Of a stretch of DNA of 64,000 bases, positions 17,594-26,913 are shown piece by piece (within the stretch, counting starts at the first letter, position 1; every line of letters starts with the position of its first letter). A program made the translations under genes and the position numbers. The stretch is from Clostridium sp. KNHs205 (GTDB lineage Bacteria; Bacillota; Clostridia; Lachnospirales; Lachnospiraceae), in assembly GCF_000702945.1 (NCBI RefSeq), contig NZ_JNLE01000003.1, forward strand, positions 186,001 through 250,000, in the 5' to 3' direction. Below the pieces are notes generated by a model. The model searched no databases and was not told where the DNA came from. It saw only the letters and a program-made list of their open reading frames with translations.

Positions 17594-17986
17594 TATTTCT
17601 ACCTGTCCTTTTATATTACATATTTTTAGTTCTTTTTAACAAAACGGAACTTTAAACCAAGAAAGGTTTCCACTTTTTTGCATACGAGAATAGAACGCAT
17701 CTTTCGATCCGCCCTGTAATGATACTGCACTCTGAATCCTTACAGTATCAGCGACTATTATAGCTGACATTACAGTCACTATTATTGTAATTTAGATTTA
17801 TAACTATTCAATACGCTTTTAAAGTTATAGCCATTTTAATTATATACGAATTCAAAAATAATGGCAAGGAATAAAAAGAGCTATAAAAACAGTATTTTCT
17901 CTTTATTCTTGTACCGTTTTATGCATAGATTCTGTCTTTTACATGTGCTAAGCTTAATCTAAATCCAACAGAAAGGCTGATACTTT
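17594..17986. other. Divergent intergenic region, pth / PqqD-like gene
   Basis: Must hold the promoters of both divergent genes. Contains the structured segment at 17714-17775 and AT-rich hairpins (for example TATAAC and GTTATA around 17800-17830). No protein gene was recognised. Confidence 0.6.
17714..17775. promoter_or_regulatory. Potential three-way-junction structure upstream of pth
   Basis: The outer stem is CTGTAATG (17714-17721) with CATTACAG (17768-17775). Inside are ATACTG/CAGTAT (17722-17727 with 17743-17748) and CAGC/GCTG (17749-17752 with 17763-17766). The 3' outer strand can instead pair with TGTAAT at about 17787-17792. Palindromic pairing works on both strands, so orientation is open. 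Confidence 0.45.
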
Positions 17987-18280
17987 ATGAAGATTAAAAC
18001 AATTACTCTTAAGAAAGGTTTTTCCGTAAAGGAGCTGGGAGGCGAATTCTGCATTGTAAAAGACGGAGACTCTAATAACGGAGCAGTAAACGGCCTGCCT
18101 TCCATAAACGAGACCGGTATCTTTCTCTGGGATCGGCTGATGAGAGGGGTTACCACTCCAGAGGCCTTAACGGAGGCAGTTGCTGTTAAGAACAATTTGG
18201 ATAGGGAAGAGGCAGAAGCAGATGTAGGAGAATTTCTGGCGAAGTTGATTAATGGGAATCTTGTGGATATAGAAAATTAA
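17987..18280 (+). CDS. PqqD-family small protein (RiPP recognition-like)
   Basis: A 97-aa protein. The pattern GEFCIVKDGDS, then SINETGIFLWDRLMRGVTTPEALTEAV and EEAEADVGEFLAKLINGNLVDIEN, matches the PqqD/RRE winged-helix fold, which in RiPP pathways binds leader peptides. Here there is no neighbouring precursor peptide or radical-SAM enzyme, so the role is unknown. AGAAAGG precedes the ATG. A bidirectional terminator follows, shared with the convergent gene at 18361. The PqqD call rests on pattern similarity. Confidence 0.75.
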   Translation: MKIKTITLKKGFSVKELGGEFCIVKDGDSNNGAVNGLPSINETGIFLWDRLMRGVTTPEALTEAVAVKNNLDREEAEADVGEFLAKLINGNLVDIEN

Positions 18281-18310
18281 TATATTATTTATCTTATATA
18301 TATTATATTA

Positions 18311-18351
18311 AAAAGAGCCTGATTTATTTTATTATTACCTCAGGCTCTTAG
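18311..18351. terminator. Bidirectional terminator
   Basis: AAGAGCCTGA (18313-18322) pairs with TCAGGCTCTT (18340-18349), flanked by A/T runs. It serves both the plus-strand PqqD-like gene and the minus-strand gene ending at 18361. Confidence 0.75.
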
Positions 18352-18360
18352 TTACCATTT

Positions 18361-19272
18361 TTAGTAGCGAATATCAAAAAAAATACCCTTTAATTCCTCC
18401 ATGAGCATATTACTGATTTGTGCCTGCTTTTGCAGCTTCTTCAGCATCTCTTCCTGCTTCGCTTTATAATCAGACAGCAAAGCCTCTGTTTCTGCTGCCA
18501 CTTTTTCTGTTTTATCTTTATCGTTCTTTGGATCAGCTTCGTCAGCTTTTTCATTGTCGCTATTGTTGAATTTCTCACCTACTGTTTCCTTCGATTCTTC
18601 CAACAGCATACCAATGACTTCTTTAGAGGTAATATCTATAATGTCCTGTGCTGCTTCTTTCGCTTCTAACACAGGATTATGCTTTTGTCTGTCCAGTTGT
18701 ATGGAACTTACTGCCACACTGATATTATTAATAGAATTGTTGGCATTGTTCAGATTATTGTTCCAGTAGGTTTCTATCTTATTGCATTCAAGCATTTCCT
18801 TTTGATAATCTGTCAGTGAACCTATGGATTCCAACCGCTGCTTTTCTTCATCCGTAAGAGCCTCCGGATTATTCACGCCTTTTATTATAAGATTTACATC
18901 CTTTTCCTCCTCAGAGTATTCCGATACCTCATACCCCTTACGAAGTTCCTCCTTCATTTTTTGAACGGAAGCTAATTTATCATGATACACAGACATATCG
19001 CTCCGCAGCTCTTCCTGTTTCGTTCTCATTTCGTCAATATTAGAGTCTATATTCAATTCTTTCGAGAAAGTCTCCAGTATAGCTCTGATTGCCTGCTTTT
19101 GACCATTTGCTTTTCTGACCTCAACAGGATCCCTGACCAAGTTAAGATTTCCTGCATAGATAGAAGTTATCTTCTGGTTATTACTTTCACTTTTTTTATT
19201 CTTTGACTGATCCTGCAGATCTGCGCCAGAAACTTTCATATATCGGCTCTCTTGCATTGTTCCAATTTTCAT
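18361..19272 (-). CDS. Coiled-coil protein of unknown function
   Basis: A 303-aa hydrophilic protein with no signal peptide or membrane segment. It is highly charged and rich in Asn, Glu and Lys. Predicted coils cover EMRTKQEELRSDMSVYHDKLASVQKMKEEL (split here as two 15-residue parts) and the C-terminal LLSDYKAKQEEMLKKLQKQA. A low-complexity acidic linker (EKADEADPKNDKDKTEKVA) joins helical parts. No family was recognised. It may be a cytosolic scaffold or a structural protein. Convergent with the PqqD-like gene. Confidence 0.75.
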   Translation of the reverse strand: MKIGTMQESRYMKVSGADLQDQSKNKKSESNNQKITSIYAGNLNLVRDPVEVRKANGQKQAIRAILETFSKELNIDSNIDEMRTKQEELRSDMSVYHDKLASVQKMKEELRKGYEVSEYSEEEKDVNLIIKGVNNPEALTDEEKQRLESIGSLTDYQKEMLECNKIETYWNNNLNNANNSINNISVAVSSIQLDRQKHNPVLEAKEAAQDIIDITSKEVIGMLLEESKETVGEKFNNSDNEKADEADPKNDKDKTEKVAAETEALLSDYKAKQEEMLKKLQKQAQISNMLMEELKGIFFDIRY

Positions 19273-19346
19273 GAATATCCCACCTTAACTATAGTATATG
19301 GGATATTTCGTCATTTTTGAAAATTACTTAACCTTTTCTGAGTATT

Positions 19347-20213
19347 TTATTCCCATTTATAAGATTCCCCTGCCATAGGATATTCTGCATAAAAATCTTC
19401 GGTATTAAATTCATCATCTCTGATATGACCGCCAAAATTCTTGTCAGATTTAAGGAAATATTCATATAGCAGCAGGCTCTTCCCGCTCTTGGTAAGGGGA
19501 TCATCCCAGGTGCAGTCAATGTTATACCACAAACCATTAAGCTGTACGATATTCCAGCCATGGCTGTCATTATTACCTATCCCTGTAATAATCCTGGCTG
19601 GAATTCCTGCTTCCGTAAACATTTTATAGGCAATACTCATATACCCCTGACAAGTGGAACTTTTGCCGATGAGGTTATCATAGGCTGAATAATCTGTTAC
19701 TGATGTATCATAAGAAGCATTCTCTATAATAAAATCGTGTATCTTCTTTATTTTCTCAAAATCACTTAATTCATCCAGATTCCACTCTTCAAATAATTGT
19801 TTGATGGTCTCATCTACTAACATTGTTTCTTCATAAACTTCATTGTATTTAAACTCATAGGTAACTGTTAGCTTATTACCAAGTCCTACTATATGGGCAT
19901 ATATGCTGTTAACCTTATATTTTAAATAGTCATAATCGCCTGAGGTGCTTTTATCATCTATAGCATATACCTGATCGATTACCTCTTCTGTAAACCATTC
20001 CATATCCTCTACGTTGCCGGTATACTGGAGCACCTTCTTTTCATCCCCTTGCAGCATGGCTTCTCTGACCTCAAGGATAAAGTCTCCGTTGCTCTCTTTC
20101 TCACTTAATACATTATTCGTTACGTTACTGCTGATATGATACCGAAAATTAACCCCGAACATTATAACAAAAAGAATACCTAATCCTAACGCTAGCCTGG
20201 TTATTTTTTTCAT
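19347..20213 (-). CDS. Membrane-anchored transglutaminase-like cysteine protease-fold protein
   Basis: An N-terminal membrane segment or signal (LALGLGILFVIMFGVNF) precedes an extracytoplasmic region with a transglutaminase-core domain. The expected catalytic triad is present: Cys in GKSSTCQGYMSIAYKMF, His in DSHGWNIVQLNGLWY, and Asp in NIDCTWDDP. It may cut or cross-link cell-surface proteins or peptidoglycan peptides. The start at ATG 20213 has GGAG upstream; a longer frame to 20303 would put 30 charged residues before the signal. Compare the inactive-looking relative at 60331. Confidence 0.85.
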   Translation of the reverse strand: MKKITRLALGLGILFVIMFGVNFRYHISSNVTNNVLSEKESNGDFILEVREAMLQGDEKKVLQYTGNVEDMEWFTEEVIDQVYAIDDKSTSGDYDYLKYKVNSIYAHIVGLGNKLTVTYEFKYNEVYEETMLVDETIKQLFEEWNLDELSDFEKIKKIHDFIIENASYDTSVTDYSAYDNLIGKSSTCQGYMSIAYKMFTEAGIPARIITGIGNNDSHGWNIVQLNGLWYNIDCTWDDPLTKSGKSLLLYEYFLKSDKNFGGHIRDDEFNTEDFYAEYPMAGESYKWE

Positions 20214-20347
20214 GTTACGGCTCCTTTCTTCGTCATCATGATCTTTATTCTTATTATACTCTATAAAGCAGGTTACGTGCAACGGATTTCCATCTTCCAG
20301 CACGCCAAACCATCAGCGCTTTTGCTAAATTTGGAATATTCCAAAAA

Positions 20348-20377
20348 GGGGCTGTCGCAGTCCTACGCGGCAGCCCC
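20348..20377 (-). terminator. Terminator after spoVG
   Basis: GGGGCTGTCGC and GCGGCAGCCCC pair over 11 positions with an 8-base loop, and CTTTTTGG follows on the minus strand. Confidence 0.9.
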
Positions 20378-20407
20378 CTCCTGGAGCAATGAAAGCTCTT
20401 AAGCTGT

Positions 20408-20689
20408 TTAAGCTTCTATTTTCTCATCATACTCTTCGGCAGCTACTTCGTAGCTTTCCAGGATAATCTTCTGAATCTTATCCCTGGTTTCCGAATTGAT
20501 AGGATGCGCAATATCACGGTACTCCCCGTCCCCTGCTTTTCTGCTGGGCATTGCAATAAACAAGCCTTTTTCCCCTTCAATAACTTTAATATCGTGTACG
20601 ACGAATTCGTTATCCATCGTGATGGAAACAACTGCTTTCATCTTTCCTTCCTTGCTAACTTTGCGTACACGAACATCTGTAATCTGCAT
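20408..20689 (-). CDS. spoVG: Septation regulator / RNA-binding protein SpoVG
   Basis: A 93-aa nucleic-acid-binding regulator of division, envelope and sporulation genes. The N-terminus [39 protein letters not shown] and the conserved [10 protein letters not shown] are diagnostic. AGGGGG lies upstream of the ATG. It has its own downstream terminator. glgD and glgC lie upstream on the same strand. Confidence 0.97.
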   Translation of the reverse strand: MQITDVRVRKVSKEGKMKAVVSITMDNEFVVHDIKVIEGEKGLFIAMPSRKAGDGEYRDIAHPINSETRDKIQKIILESYEVAAEEYDEKIEA

Positions 20690-20755
20690 TTTGTATAGCC
20701 CCCTTTAAGTGTTGTCTGTTTTTTATATGCGAAAAGGATATAATCCTCTTGCTTT

Positions 20756-21877
20756 TTACATTAAGTATCTTTCATTTCGTTCAATGACGATTTTTACATT
20801 ATCCGGCTCTCCCACATAAGTTGAATTCGCCCGGATGGTATCTCTGCTCTCCACGATACAATTCTCTATATAGGTGTTATCCCCGATATGGACATTGTTT
20901 AAGATAATGGAGTTCTTTATGGTACAGTTATTACCGATATATACTTTCTTAAAGATAACGGAATTTTCTATACGGCCGTTTACTATACAACCGCTGGAGA
21001 TAATACTGTTACTTACCGCAGAACCCTGATTGTATTTTGCCGGTGGCATATCATCAATCTTGGAATAGATATCCGGATACTGCTTAAAGAAATAATCTCT
21101 TACCTCCTTATTTAGAAAATCCATATTTGTATTATAATAAGCTTCTACAGAAGCGATATTGCTCCAATAAGTATGAATGGGATAAGAGTATATCTTCTTC
21201 ACATTTTTATAACGGATAAGAATGTCTTTCACAAAATCATATCGGTCTTCTTCGGCAGATTTCTCTAAAAGTTCTATTAAAAGCCTTCTTCTGATAACAT
21301 AGACACCGATAGATACCTTCTTATCATGGGCTCTTAAAGGTTTCTCTTCAAAATCCATGATTCTGTCTTCCTCATCGGTTTTTACAACTCCGAAACGGCT
21401 GGTATCCTCTTCGTCCTCCAATTCCTTGCATACTACTGTGATATCTGCTCTTTTCTCAATGTGATATTCCAATACCTTATTATAATCCAGCTTATAGATG
21501 CCATCTCCGGATGCAATGATCACATAGGGTTCATGGCTGCTCTTTAAAAAGTTAAGGTTCTGATACATGGTGTCTGCTGTTCCCCTGTACCAAAAACTGT
21601 TATCTGCCGTGATGGTTGGGGTAAATACAAATAACCCTCCCTGCTTTCGACCAAAATCCCACCATTTTGAGGAATTTAAGTGCTCATTAAGAGACTTTGC
21701 ATTATACTGGGTAAATACTGCCACCTTCTGTATATGGGAATTGCTCATATTACTTAAAACAAAATCAATGCTTCTGTAGCTTCCAGCTATGGGCATGGCC
21801 GCAATGGCCCTTTTATGGGAAAGCTCCCGCATCTTATTGTTATTACCTCCGGCTAAAACGATACCTAGTGCTCTCAT
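20756..21877 (-). CDS. glgD: GlgD, regulatory glucose-1-phosphate adenylyltransferase-like subunit
   Basis: The partner of GlgC in bacterial glycogen synthesis. The 373-aa product has a nucleotidyltransferase fold. Its N-terminus, [20 protein letters not shown], lacks the GxGxRL-type catalytic loop of GlgC, as is usual for GlgD. The C-terminal left-handed beta-helix repeats are visible ([21 protein letters not shown]). It overlaps glgC by 4 bases (ATGA-type), so co-translation is likely. Confidence 0.95.
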   Translation of the reverse strand: MRALGIVLAGGNNNKMRELSHKRAIAAMPIAGSYRSIDFVLSNMSNSHIQKVAVFTQYNAKSLNEHLNSSKWWDFGRKQGGLFVFTPTITADNSFWYRGTADTMYQNLNFLKSSHEPYVIIASGDGIYKLDYNKVLEYHIEKRADITVVCKELEDEEDTSRFGVVKTDEEDRIMDFEEKPLRAHDKKVSIGVYVIRRRLLIELLEKSAEEDRYDFVKDILIRYKNVKKIYSYPIHTYWSNIASVEAYYNTNMDFLNKEVRDYFFKQYPDIYSKIDDMPPAKYNQGSAVSNSIISSGCIVNGRIENSVIFKKVYIGNNCTIKNSIILNNVHIGDNTYIENCIVESRDTIRANSTYVGEPDNVKIVIERNERYLM

Positions 21878-23148
21878 AGCCTCTCACCTGCCTTTATTAG
21901 ATTCTCTCCGCTGGCAAGATTTCCTTCCTCATAATCGGACAGGACAGTGATACCCTTAATAGCAGTGTTCTTACCAATCTTGACACCTGGGGGTATTACG
22001 GAACCTTCTCCAATAGTTACCAGACCGAAAGAGTAGATTGACGGCTCAGTCCTATTGGGAACGTCTTCACCCACACCAAGCTCTGAATTCTGTCCAATTA
22101 CGGAATTTTCCGCTATTATGCCTCTGTATATTTGAACTCCGTCTTCCACTACAGTGGATTTCATGATAATGGAGTCTCTGACAACCGCACCTTTTCCGAT
22201 ATAGACACCGGAACCAATAACGGAGTTATGCACTTCACCGTAGACTTCAGCACCTTCTCCGATTATGGCTTTATCAATAACAGCCTCTTCTCCTAAAAAC
22301 TGAGGAAGTATGATATCGCTCTTGGTATATATCTTCCAGAACTCTTCATATAAATTAAACACCGGGACCAGATCTATGAGCTCCATATTAGCTTCCCAGT
22401 AAGACCCAAGTGTTCCCACATCCTTCCAGTAACCATTATACTCATAGGCAAATATTCTATCTTTTCTTTCATGACAGTAAGGTATTACATGCTTTCCAAA
22501 ATCGCAGCCTTTTTTCTCCGAAAGTGTGATCAGTGCTTCTTTTAACACCGCCCAGCTGAATATGTATATTCCCATAGATGCAAGATTACTTCTGGGTTCC
22601 TTCGGTTTCTCTTCAAAGTCTGTGATTCTTCGGTCATTATCTGTGATTGCAACTCCGAAACGACTGACCTCTTCCCAGGGAACCGGTATTGTAGCCAGGG
22701 TGATATCCGCATTCTTTTGTTTATGGAAATCCAGCATAGCTTCATAATCCATCTTATAGATATGATCTCCGCCCAGTATCAGGACGTAATCCGGATTGTA
22801 GTATTCCATGTACTCCAGGTTCTGATATATGGCATTTGCCGTACCGGTATACCATTCACTATAGGTACTTTTCTCATATGGGGGCAGGATGGAGACTCCG
22901 CCTATGTTCTTATCCAGATCCCATGGGATTCCGATTCCTATGTGCGTATTTAAACGAAGGGGTTGGTATTGAGTCAATACCCCGACAGTATCAACACCTG
23001 AGTTAATACAATTGCTTAAGGGGAAATCGATGATTCTGTACTTTCCACCGAAAGTTACTGCGGGTTTAGCAATGTTAGAGGTCAATACTCCAAGTCTTGA
23101 ACCTTGTCCTCCTGCCAGAAGCATTGCTATCATTTCTTTCTTTATCAT
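21874..23148 (-). CDS. glgC: Glucose-1-phosphate adenylyltransferase GlgC
   Basis: Makes ADP-glucose from ATP and glucose-1-phosphate, the committed step of glycogen synthesis. Motifs: [47 protein letters not shown] and DFEEKP. The C-terminal beta-helix is [17 protein letters not shown]. The 424-aa length is normal. The ATG follows GAGGTG. First gene of the glgC-glgD pair. In this type of organism glycogen often accumulates before sporulation, which fits the neighbouring spo genes only as inference. Confidence 0.97.
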   Translation of the reverse strand: MIKKEMIAMLLAGGQGSRLGVLTSNIAKPAVTFGGKYRIIDFPLSNCINSGVDTVGVLTQYQPLRLNTHIGIGIPWDLDKNIGGVSILPPYEKSTYSEWYTGTANAIYQNLEYMEYYNPDYVLILGGDHIYKMDYEAMLDFHKQKNADITLATIPVPWEEVSRFGVAITDNDRRITDFEEKPKEPRSNLASMGIYIFSWAVLKEALITLSEKKGCDFGKHVIPYCHERKDRIFAYEYNGYWKDVGTLGSYWEANMELIDLVPVFNLYEEFWKIYTKSDIILPQFLGEEAVIDKAIIGEGAEVYGEVHNSVIGSGVYIGKGAVVRDSIIMKSTVVEDGVQIYRGIIAENSVIGQNSELGVGEDVPNRTEPSIYSFGLVTIGEGSVIPPGVKIGKNTAIKGITVLSDYEEGNLASGENLIKAGERL

Positions 23149-23837
23149 GCAATCACCTCTCGTTGTTTAATTTGACATTATTATACCATTCATTTACAGG
23201 TTTGTGAATAAATTTTACAAATATTTTATTAAAATATATAATTTTTATAGCATTATATATAATCAACAAATTCAATTACCCCCTTTTGGTTAATTTTGTA
23301 TGTATTTTCCCCTGTTCAAATGCTTTTCTGTGGTTTTACCCCAAATTTCGACTTGTCTGTCCCTGGCAATCGAAACTACCGTACGATAAATTTCAATACA
23401 AAGTACGTTTTGCTTTTACCCGGGTATGTCTGAAAATGGTCTGCCTTAGGTTTGATGTTCCACTTTACCGGACTTAAGCACTTATGTGCCTTTTTTTCCT
23501 GTGATACTTTTCTATGCCTTGATTTCATTCTTAATTAACCAAGTTTCCCAAAATAACAATTTATCATATTATGAGTGTATGCGAAAAAATCAATTGTTTT
23601 TTTAATGGAATTGATTATAATTACAAATAGGCTTCATACTATATAAACTGAACTGTTGCTTTATATTTTACTGCATGTAAAATGATGATATATCTGGATT
23701 TCATTACAGCCATACAATCAAAGGTTTATAAAGTTATAATATTTAGGTTATATTATTTCAGGTTATATCATTTCAGTTTATAAATCAACCCTGCAATTCC
23801 ATAACGGAAAGCAATCACAAAGAATAGGAAGTGTCTT
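23149..23837. other. Long intergenic region, glgC / murC
   Basis: 689 bases between divergent genes. It holds the promoters of both. A small hairpin GCAC-TTAT-GTGC followed by T7 lies near 23476-23495 and resembles a weak plus-strand terminator or attenuator. A riboswitch was sought because of conserved-looking GC-rich parts (23350-23470), but none was recognised. An open frame at 23286-23477 has no ribosome binding site. Confidence 0.5.
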
Positions 23838-25241
23838 ATGTTTAAGATTGATTTTAACACCCCCATCAAAGTACATTTTATAGGCATTGGCGGTATCAGC
23901 ATGAGCGGTCTGGCAGAGCTTTTACATACCTTAAGATTTGAAATTACCGGATCCGATGCGAAAGCAAGTACCACTACTGATCATTTGGAGGGGCTTGGCA
24001 TTACTGTATTTTATGGTCAACGTCCTTCAAATATAACTAACGATGTAAAACTGGTGGTTTATACCACTGCTGTAAAGGAAAATAATCCCGAACTTATGGC
24101 TGCCAGAGAACTTGGCATACCGGTAATAGACAGGGCAGAGCTCCTGGGTCAGATAATGAAATGTTATCCCGATGCCATCGCAGTATCCGGCACCCATGGA
24201 AAGACTACCACCACCTCCATGATATCCCTGCTGTTATTGGATGCCGGCCTCGATCCAACCGTTTCCGTAGGCGGAATATTAGACGGCATCGGCGGAAATA
24301 TAAGAATTGGTAAATCAGAGCACTTTGTAACGGAGGCTTGCGAATACACCAATAGTTTCTTAAAATTCAGTCCTACAACAGGAATTATATTAAATATCGA
24401 GGAAGAACATCTGGATTTCTTTAAGGATCTTTCAGATATCCGTAACTCTTTTAAGACTTTTACCGATCTGCTGCCCGAAGACGGGCTCCTTGTTATAAAC
24501 GCAGATATAGAAAATATTTCTCTTTTTACCGATGAACGGAAATGTCCTTATGTTACTTACAGTACAAAAAAGGTAGACTCTCCTTCAGCCGGTGCAAAAC
24601 ACCATTACTTTGCCGGAAACATTCATTATGATGAAAATGGCTTCGGGCAATACAGTCTATATGAAGACGGAGTGCTTCTTGGCGAGATTCATCTGCATGT
24701 GGTGGGAGACCATAATATCTCCAATTCGCTGCCGGCGGTGGCTGTTGCCAGAAACTTAGATATTCCTCTGACAACAATTCAGGAATCCCTTTCCCGTTTT
24801 ACCGGAACAAAACGCCGCTTTGAATACAAAGGCACCATAGCAGGCGTTACCATTATTGATGATTACGCTCACCATCCAACAGAGGTTACCGCTACCCTTA
24901 CCGCAGCAAAAAACTATCCCCACAGCCGTGTGTGGTGTGTATTTCAGCCCCATACCTATACCAGAACCCGCTCTTTTTTAAAGGAATTTGCGGAAAGCCT
25001 GTCTCTTGCGGATAAAATCGTACTGACTGACATCTATGCCGCCAGGGAATTGGATCCGGGTGACATTTCCTCCAAGGATTTGGAAGCTTTATTAAAGGAA
25101 AAAGGCAAGGATGTTATCCATATTTCAACTTTTGACGAAATACAAAATTATTTATTAGAAAATTGTACTAACGGTGATTTGTTGATAACTATGGGTGCCG
25201 GAGACGTTGTAACCATTGGAAATGCCATTTTAGGACTATAG
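23838..25241 (+). CDS. murC: UDP-N-acetylmuramate--L-alanine ligase MurC
   Basis: Adds L-Ala to UDP-MurNAc, the first peptide step of peptidoglycan. Motifs: FIGIGGISMSGLAE near the start; the ATP loop SGTHGKTTTTSM at about 115-127; EACEYTNSFL; and DDYAHHPTEV. The 467-aa length is normal. The ribosome binding site AGGAAG precedes the ATG. The stop codon TAG is directly followed by two DnaA boxes, one of which is part of the terminator hairpin. Confidence 0.97.
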   Translation: MFKIDFNTPIKVHFIGIGGISMSGLAELLHTLRFEITGSDAKASTTTDHLEGLGITVFYGQRPSNITNDVKLVVYTTAVKENNPELMAARELGIPVIDRAELLGQIMKCYPDAIAVSGTHGKTTTTSMISLLLLDAGLDPTVSVGGILDGIGGNIRIGKSEHFVTEACEYTNSFLKFSPTTGIILNIEEEHLDFFKDLSDIRNSFKTFTDLLPEDGLLVINADIENISLFTDERKCPYVTYSTKKVDSPSAGAKHHYFAGNIHYDENGFGQYSLYEDGVLLGEIHLHVVGDHNISNSLPAVAVARNLDIPLTTIQESLSRFTGTKRRFEYKGTIAGVTIIDDYAHHPTEVTATLTAAKNYPHSRVWCVFQPHTYTRTRSFLKEFAESLSLADKIVLTDIYAARELDPGDISSKDLEALLKEKGKDVIHISTFDEIQNYLLENCTNGDLLITMGAGDVVTIGNAILGL

Positions 25242-25259
25242 TTATCCACATTATCCACA
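25242..25259 (+). promoter_or_regulatory. Pair of perfect DnaA boxes (first pair)
   Basis: TTATCCACATTATCCACA: two abutting copies of the consensus DnaA box TTATCCACA at 25242-25250 and 25251-25259, starting on the base after the murC stop codon. A third related 9-mer with one change, TTATCAACA, lies at 25263-25271. Confidence 0.8.
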
Positions 25260-25302
25260 ACCTTATCAACAATTTCACTGTGATAAGGCTGTGGATTTTT
25301 TA
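25253..25302 (+). terminator. Terminator after murC
   Basis: ATCCACAACCTTATCA pairs with TGATAAGGCTGTGGAT with one mismatch and a 12-base loop, then T6. The left arm includes most of the second DnaA box. Confidence 0.9.
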
Positions 25303-25415
25303 TTCCATTCACAAATTACCTTAAGCTGGTTAAAGTAATTTATCAGCTAGCCATTATTACAGCTTTCCGGTTAATTTTACATTATTTTACAATCAATTTC
25401 TGCTTCATTTCCACA

Positions 25416-25433
25416 TTATCCACATTATCCACA
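25416..25433 (+). promoter_or_regulatory. Pair of perfect DnaA boxes (second pair)
   Basis: TTATCCACATTATCCACA again, boxes at 25416-25424 and 25425-25433, about 100 bases before the dnaD start and 174 bases from the first pair. The position fits DnaA control of dnaD-dnaI or a DnaA-titration cluster. Confidence 0.8.
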
Positions 25434-25531
25434 ATTTTATCCCCCGAAAGTTTCCCGGAAATTAGCCTATTTTCAATACCAATTCTCTATGTTACAATAT
25501 GACTTACAAAGGAAATGAGAGGTTAATAAAT

Positions 25532-26842
25532 ATGAGTGCAATACTGTTAAATACCAGCCGCGAACGGGGTGTAACCCTGGTACCCAACTCTTTTATTGAT
25601 GAATATATGCCTGTTGCCAGCGGCTCTTATGTGAAGGTGTATCTTTATCTGCTTCGCTGCGTACATAGTTTCGGTGATGTATCTATTACCATCTCATCCA
25701 TCGCCGATCACCTGGACGAAACAGAGAAAGATATTATACGCGCTCTTTGCTACTGGGAAAAGGTTAACCTGATTCGTTTGGAAAGAGACAGCAAAAAAGA
25801 GATTATTTCCATGACTATAAATGATCCTGAATCCAAGGAATCCGAAATCAGTAATGAAAATACATACAGCCAAGGCTACCGTGATGGTGAGCCGATGACC
25901 ACATACACAACCCCTGCTTATCCGGCTTCCTCTGCTGAGGCTGCTCCAGATGGGGATTATACAAAGAACGGCTTGAAAGAGAATATTTCGGAAGCCGGTG
26001 CTTATACTAACAGCAGTTATGACAATACACCTTATGATGACAGCCCAACGGATGAAACCGCATATGCGGATATGTCAAATGCCAGAATTCCTGAGGACAG
26101 GAAGGCTCATATGTTTGAAAAGCCCACCTATTCCGAGGCTCAGATAAAGCAGCTGACAGAAAATGATGAGGTTAAATGGCTGCTGAACATAATCGAGATC
26201 TACCTGGACCGCCTGATCAAGCCGATGGATATGCAGTTAATCCTGTACCTTTATGAAAGCCTTGGTTTTTCTGCAGAGCTTATCATGTATTTATACGAAT
26301 ACTGTATTTCCAAGAACAAAAAGAATCCGTCCTACATAGAAGCTGTTGCTCTTTCCTGGGCAGAAGAAGGAGTGGATACCGTAGAAAAAGCCGAAGCCAA
26401 AACCGCTCTCTTTAACAGCAATTACACAGCAATCAACAAAGCCTTCGGGTTAAACCGGGCACCCGGACAGATCGAGAAACAGTTTATTGAAAAATGGCTG
26501 AACAAATTCGGCTTCTCCATCGATATCATTGTGGAAGCCTGCAACCGTACCATACTGCTTACCCAGAAGCCGGATTTTAAATATGCGGATAAAATTCTGG
26601 AGAACTGGAATAAAAAAGGCGTAAAGGAGTTATCACAGATAAGTAAACTGGATGAAGAGCATTCCAAGGACAAGGCCGCCAATGCAGCAAAAGCTGCCGC
26701 TATGGCTGCCGCTAATTCCGGAAAACCTGCCAAACCTCAAACAGCTGCCCCGAACCGTTTCAATGCTTTTCCCCAGCGCTCCTATACGGAAGCTGACTAT
26801 TCGTCAATGGAGCAAAAGCTGCTTCAGAAGAAGATGAATTAA
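25532..26842 (+). CDS. dnaD: Replication initiation protein DnaD-like
   Basis: A primosomal DNA-remodelling protein that helps load the replicative helicase. The N-terminal winged-helix part (LVPNSFIDEYMPVASGSYVKVYLYLLR) resembles DnaD/DnaB domain 1. A variable Tyr/Pro/Asp linker (about 110-195) follows, then two DnaB_2/DnaD C-terminal domains (EIYLDRLIKPMDMQLILYLYESLG and IEKQFIEKWLNKFGFSIDIIVEAC). The tail is basic and Ala-rich. Start chosen at ATG 25532 with GAGAGG upstream. Followed after 71 bases by the helicase loader. Confidence 0.92.
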   Translation: MSAILLNTSRERGVTLVPNSFIDEYMPVASGSYVKVYLYLLRCVHSFGDVSITISSIADHLDETEKDIIRALCYWEKVNLIRLERDSKKEIISMTINDPESKESEISNENTYSQGYRDGEPMTTYTTPAYPASSAEAAPDGDYTKNGLKENISEAGAYTNSSYDNTPYDDSPTDETAYADMSNARIPEDRKAHMFEKPTYSEAQIKQLTENDEVKWLLNIIEIYLDRLIKPMDMQLILYLYESLGFSAELIMYLYEYCISKNKKNPSYIEAVALSWAEEGVDTVEKAEAKTALFNSNYTAINKAFGLNRAPGQIEKQFIEKWLNKFGFSIDIIVEACNRTILLTQKPDFKYADKILENWNKKGVKELSQISKLDEEHSKDKAANAAKAAAMAAANSGKPAKPQTAAPNRFNAFPQRSYTEADYSSMEQKLLQKKMN

Positions 26843-26913
26843 TCACGTTCATTGCACAGCCTATTGCCCGGAGCAAGGCTGTACTATATGTTTTCAGAAG
26901 GAGAAATAACCCT

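Noticed and set aside
23149..23837. Possible riboswitch (c-di-GMP, SAM or guanidine type) before murC or glgC
   Set aside because: Checked both strands by eye; no conserved core of a known class could be matched.
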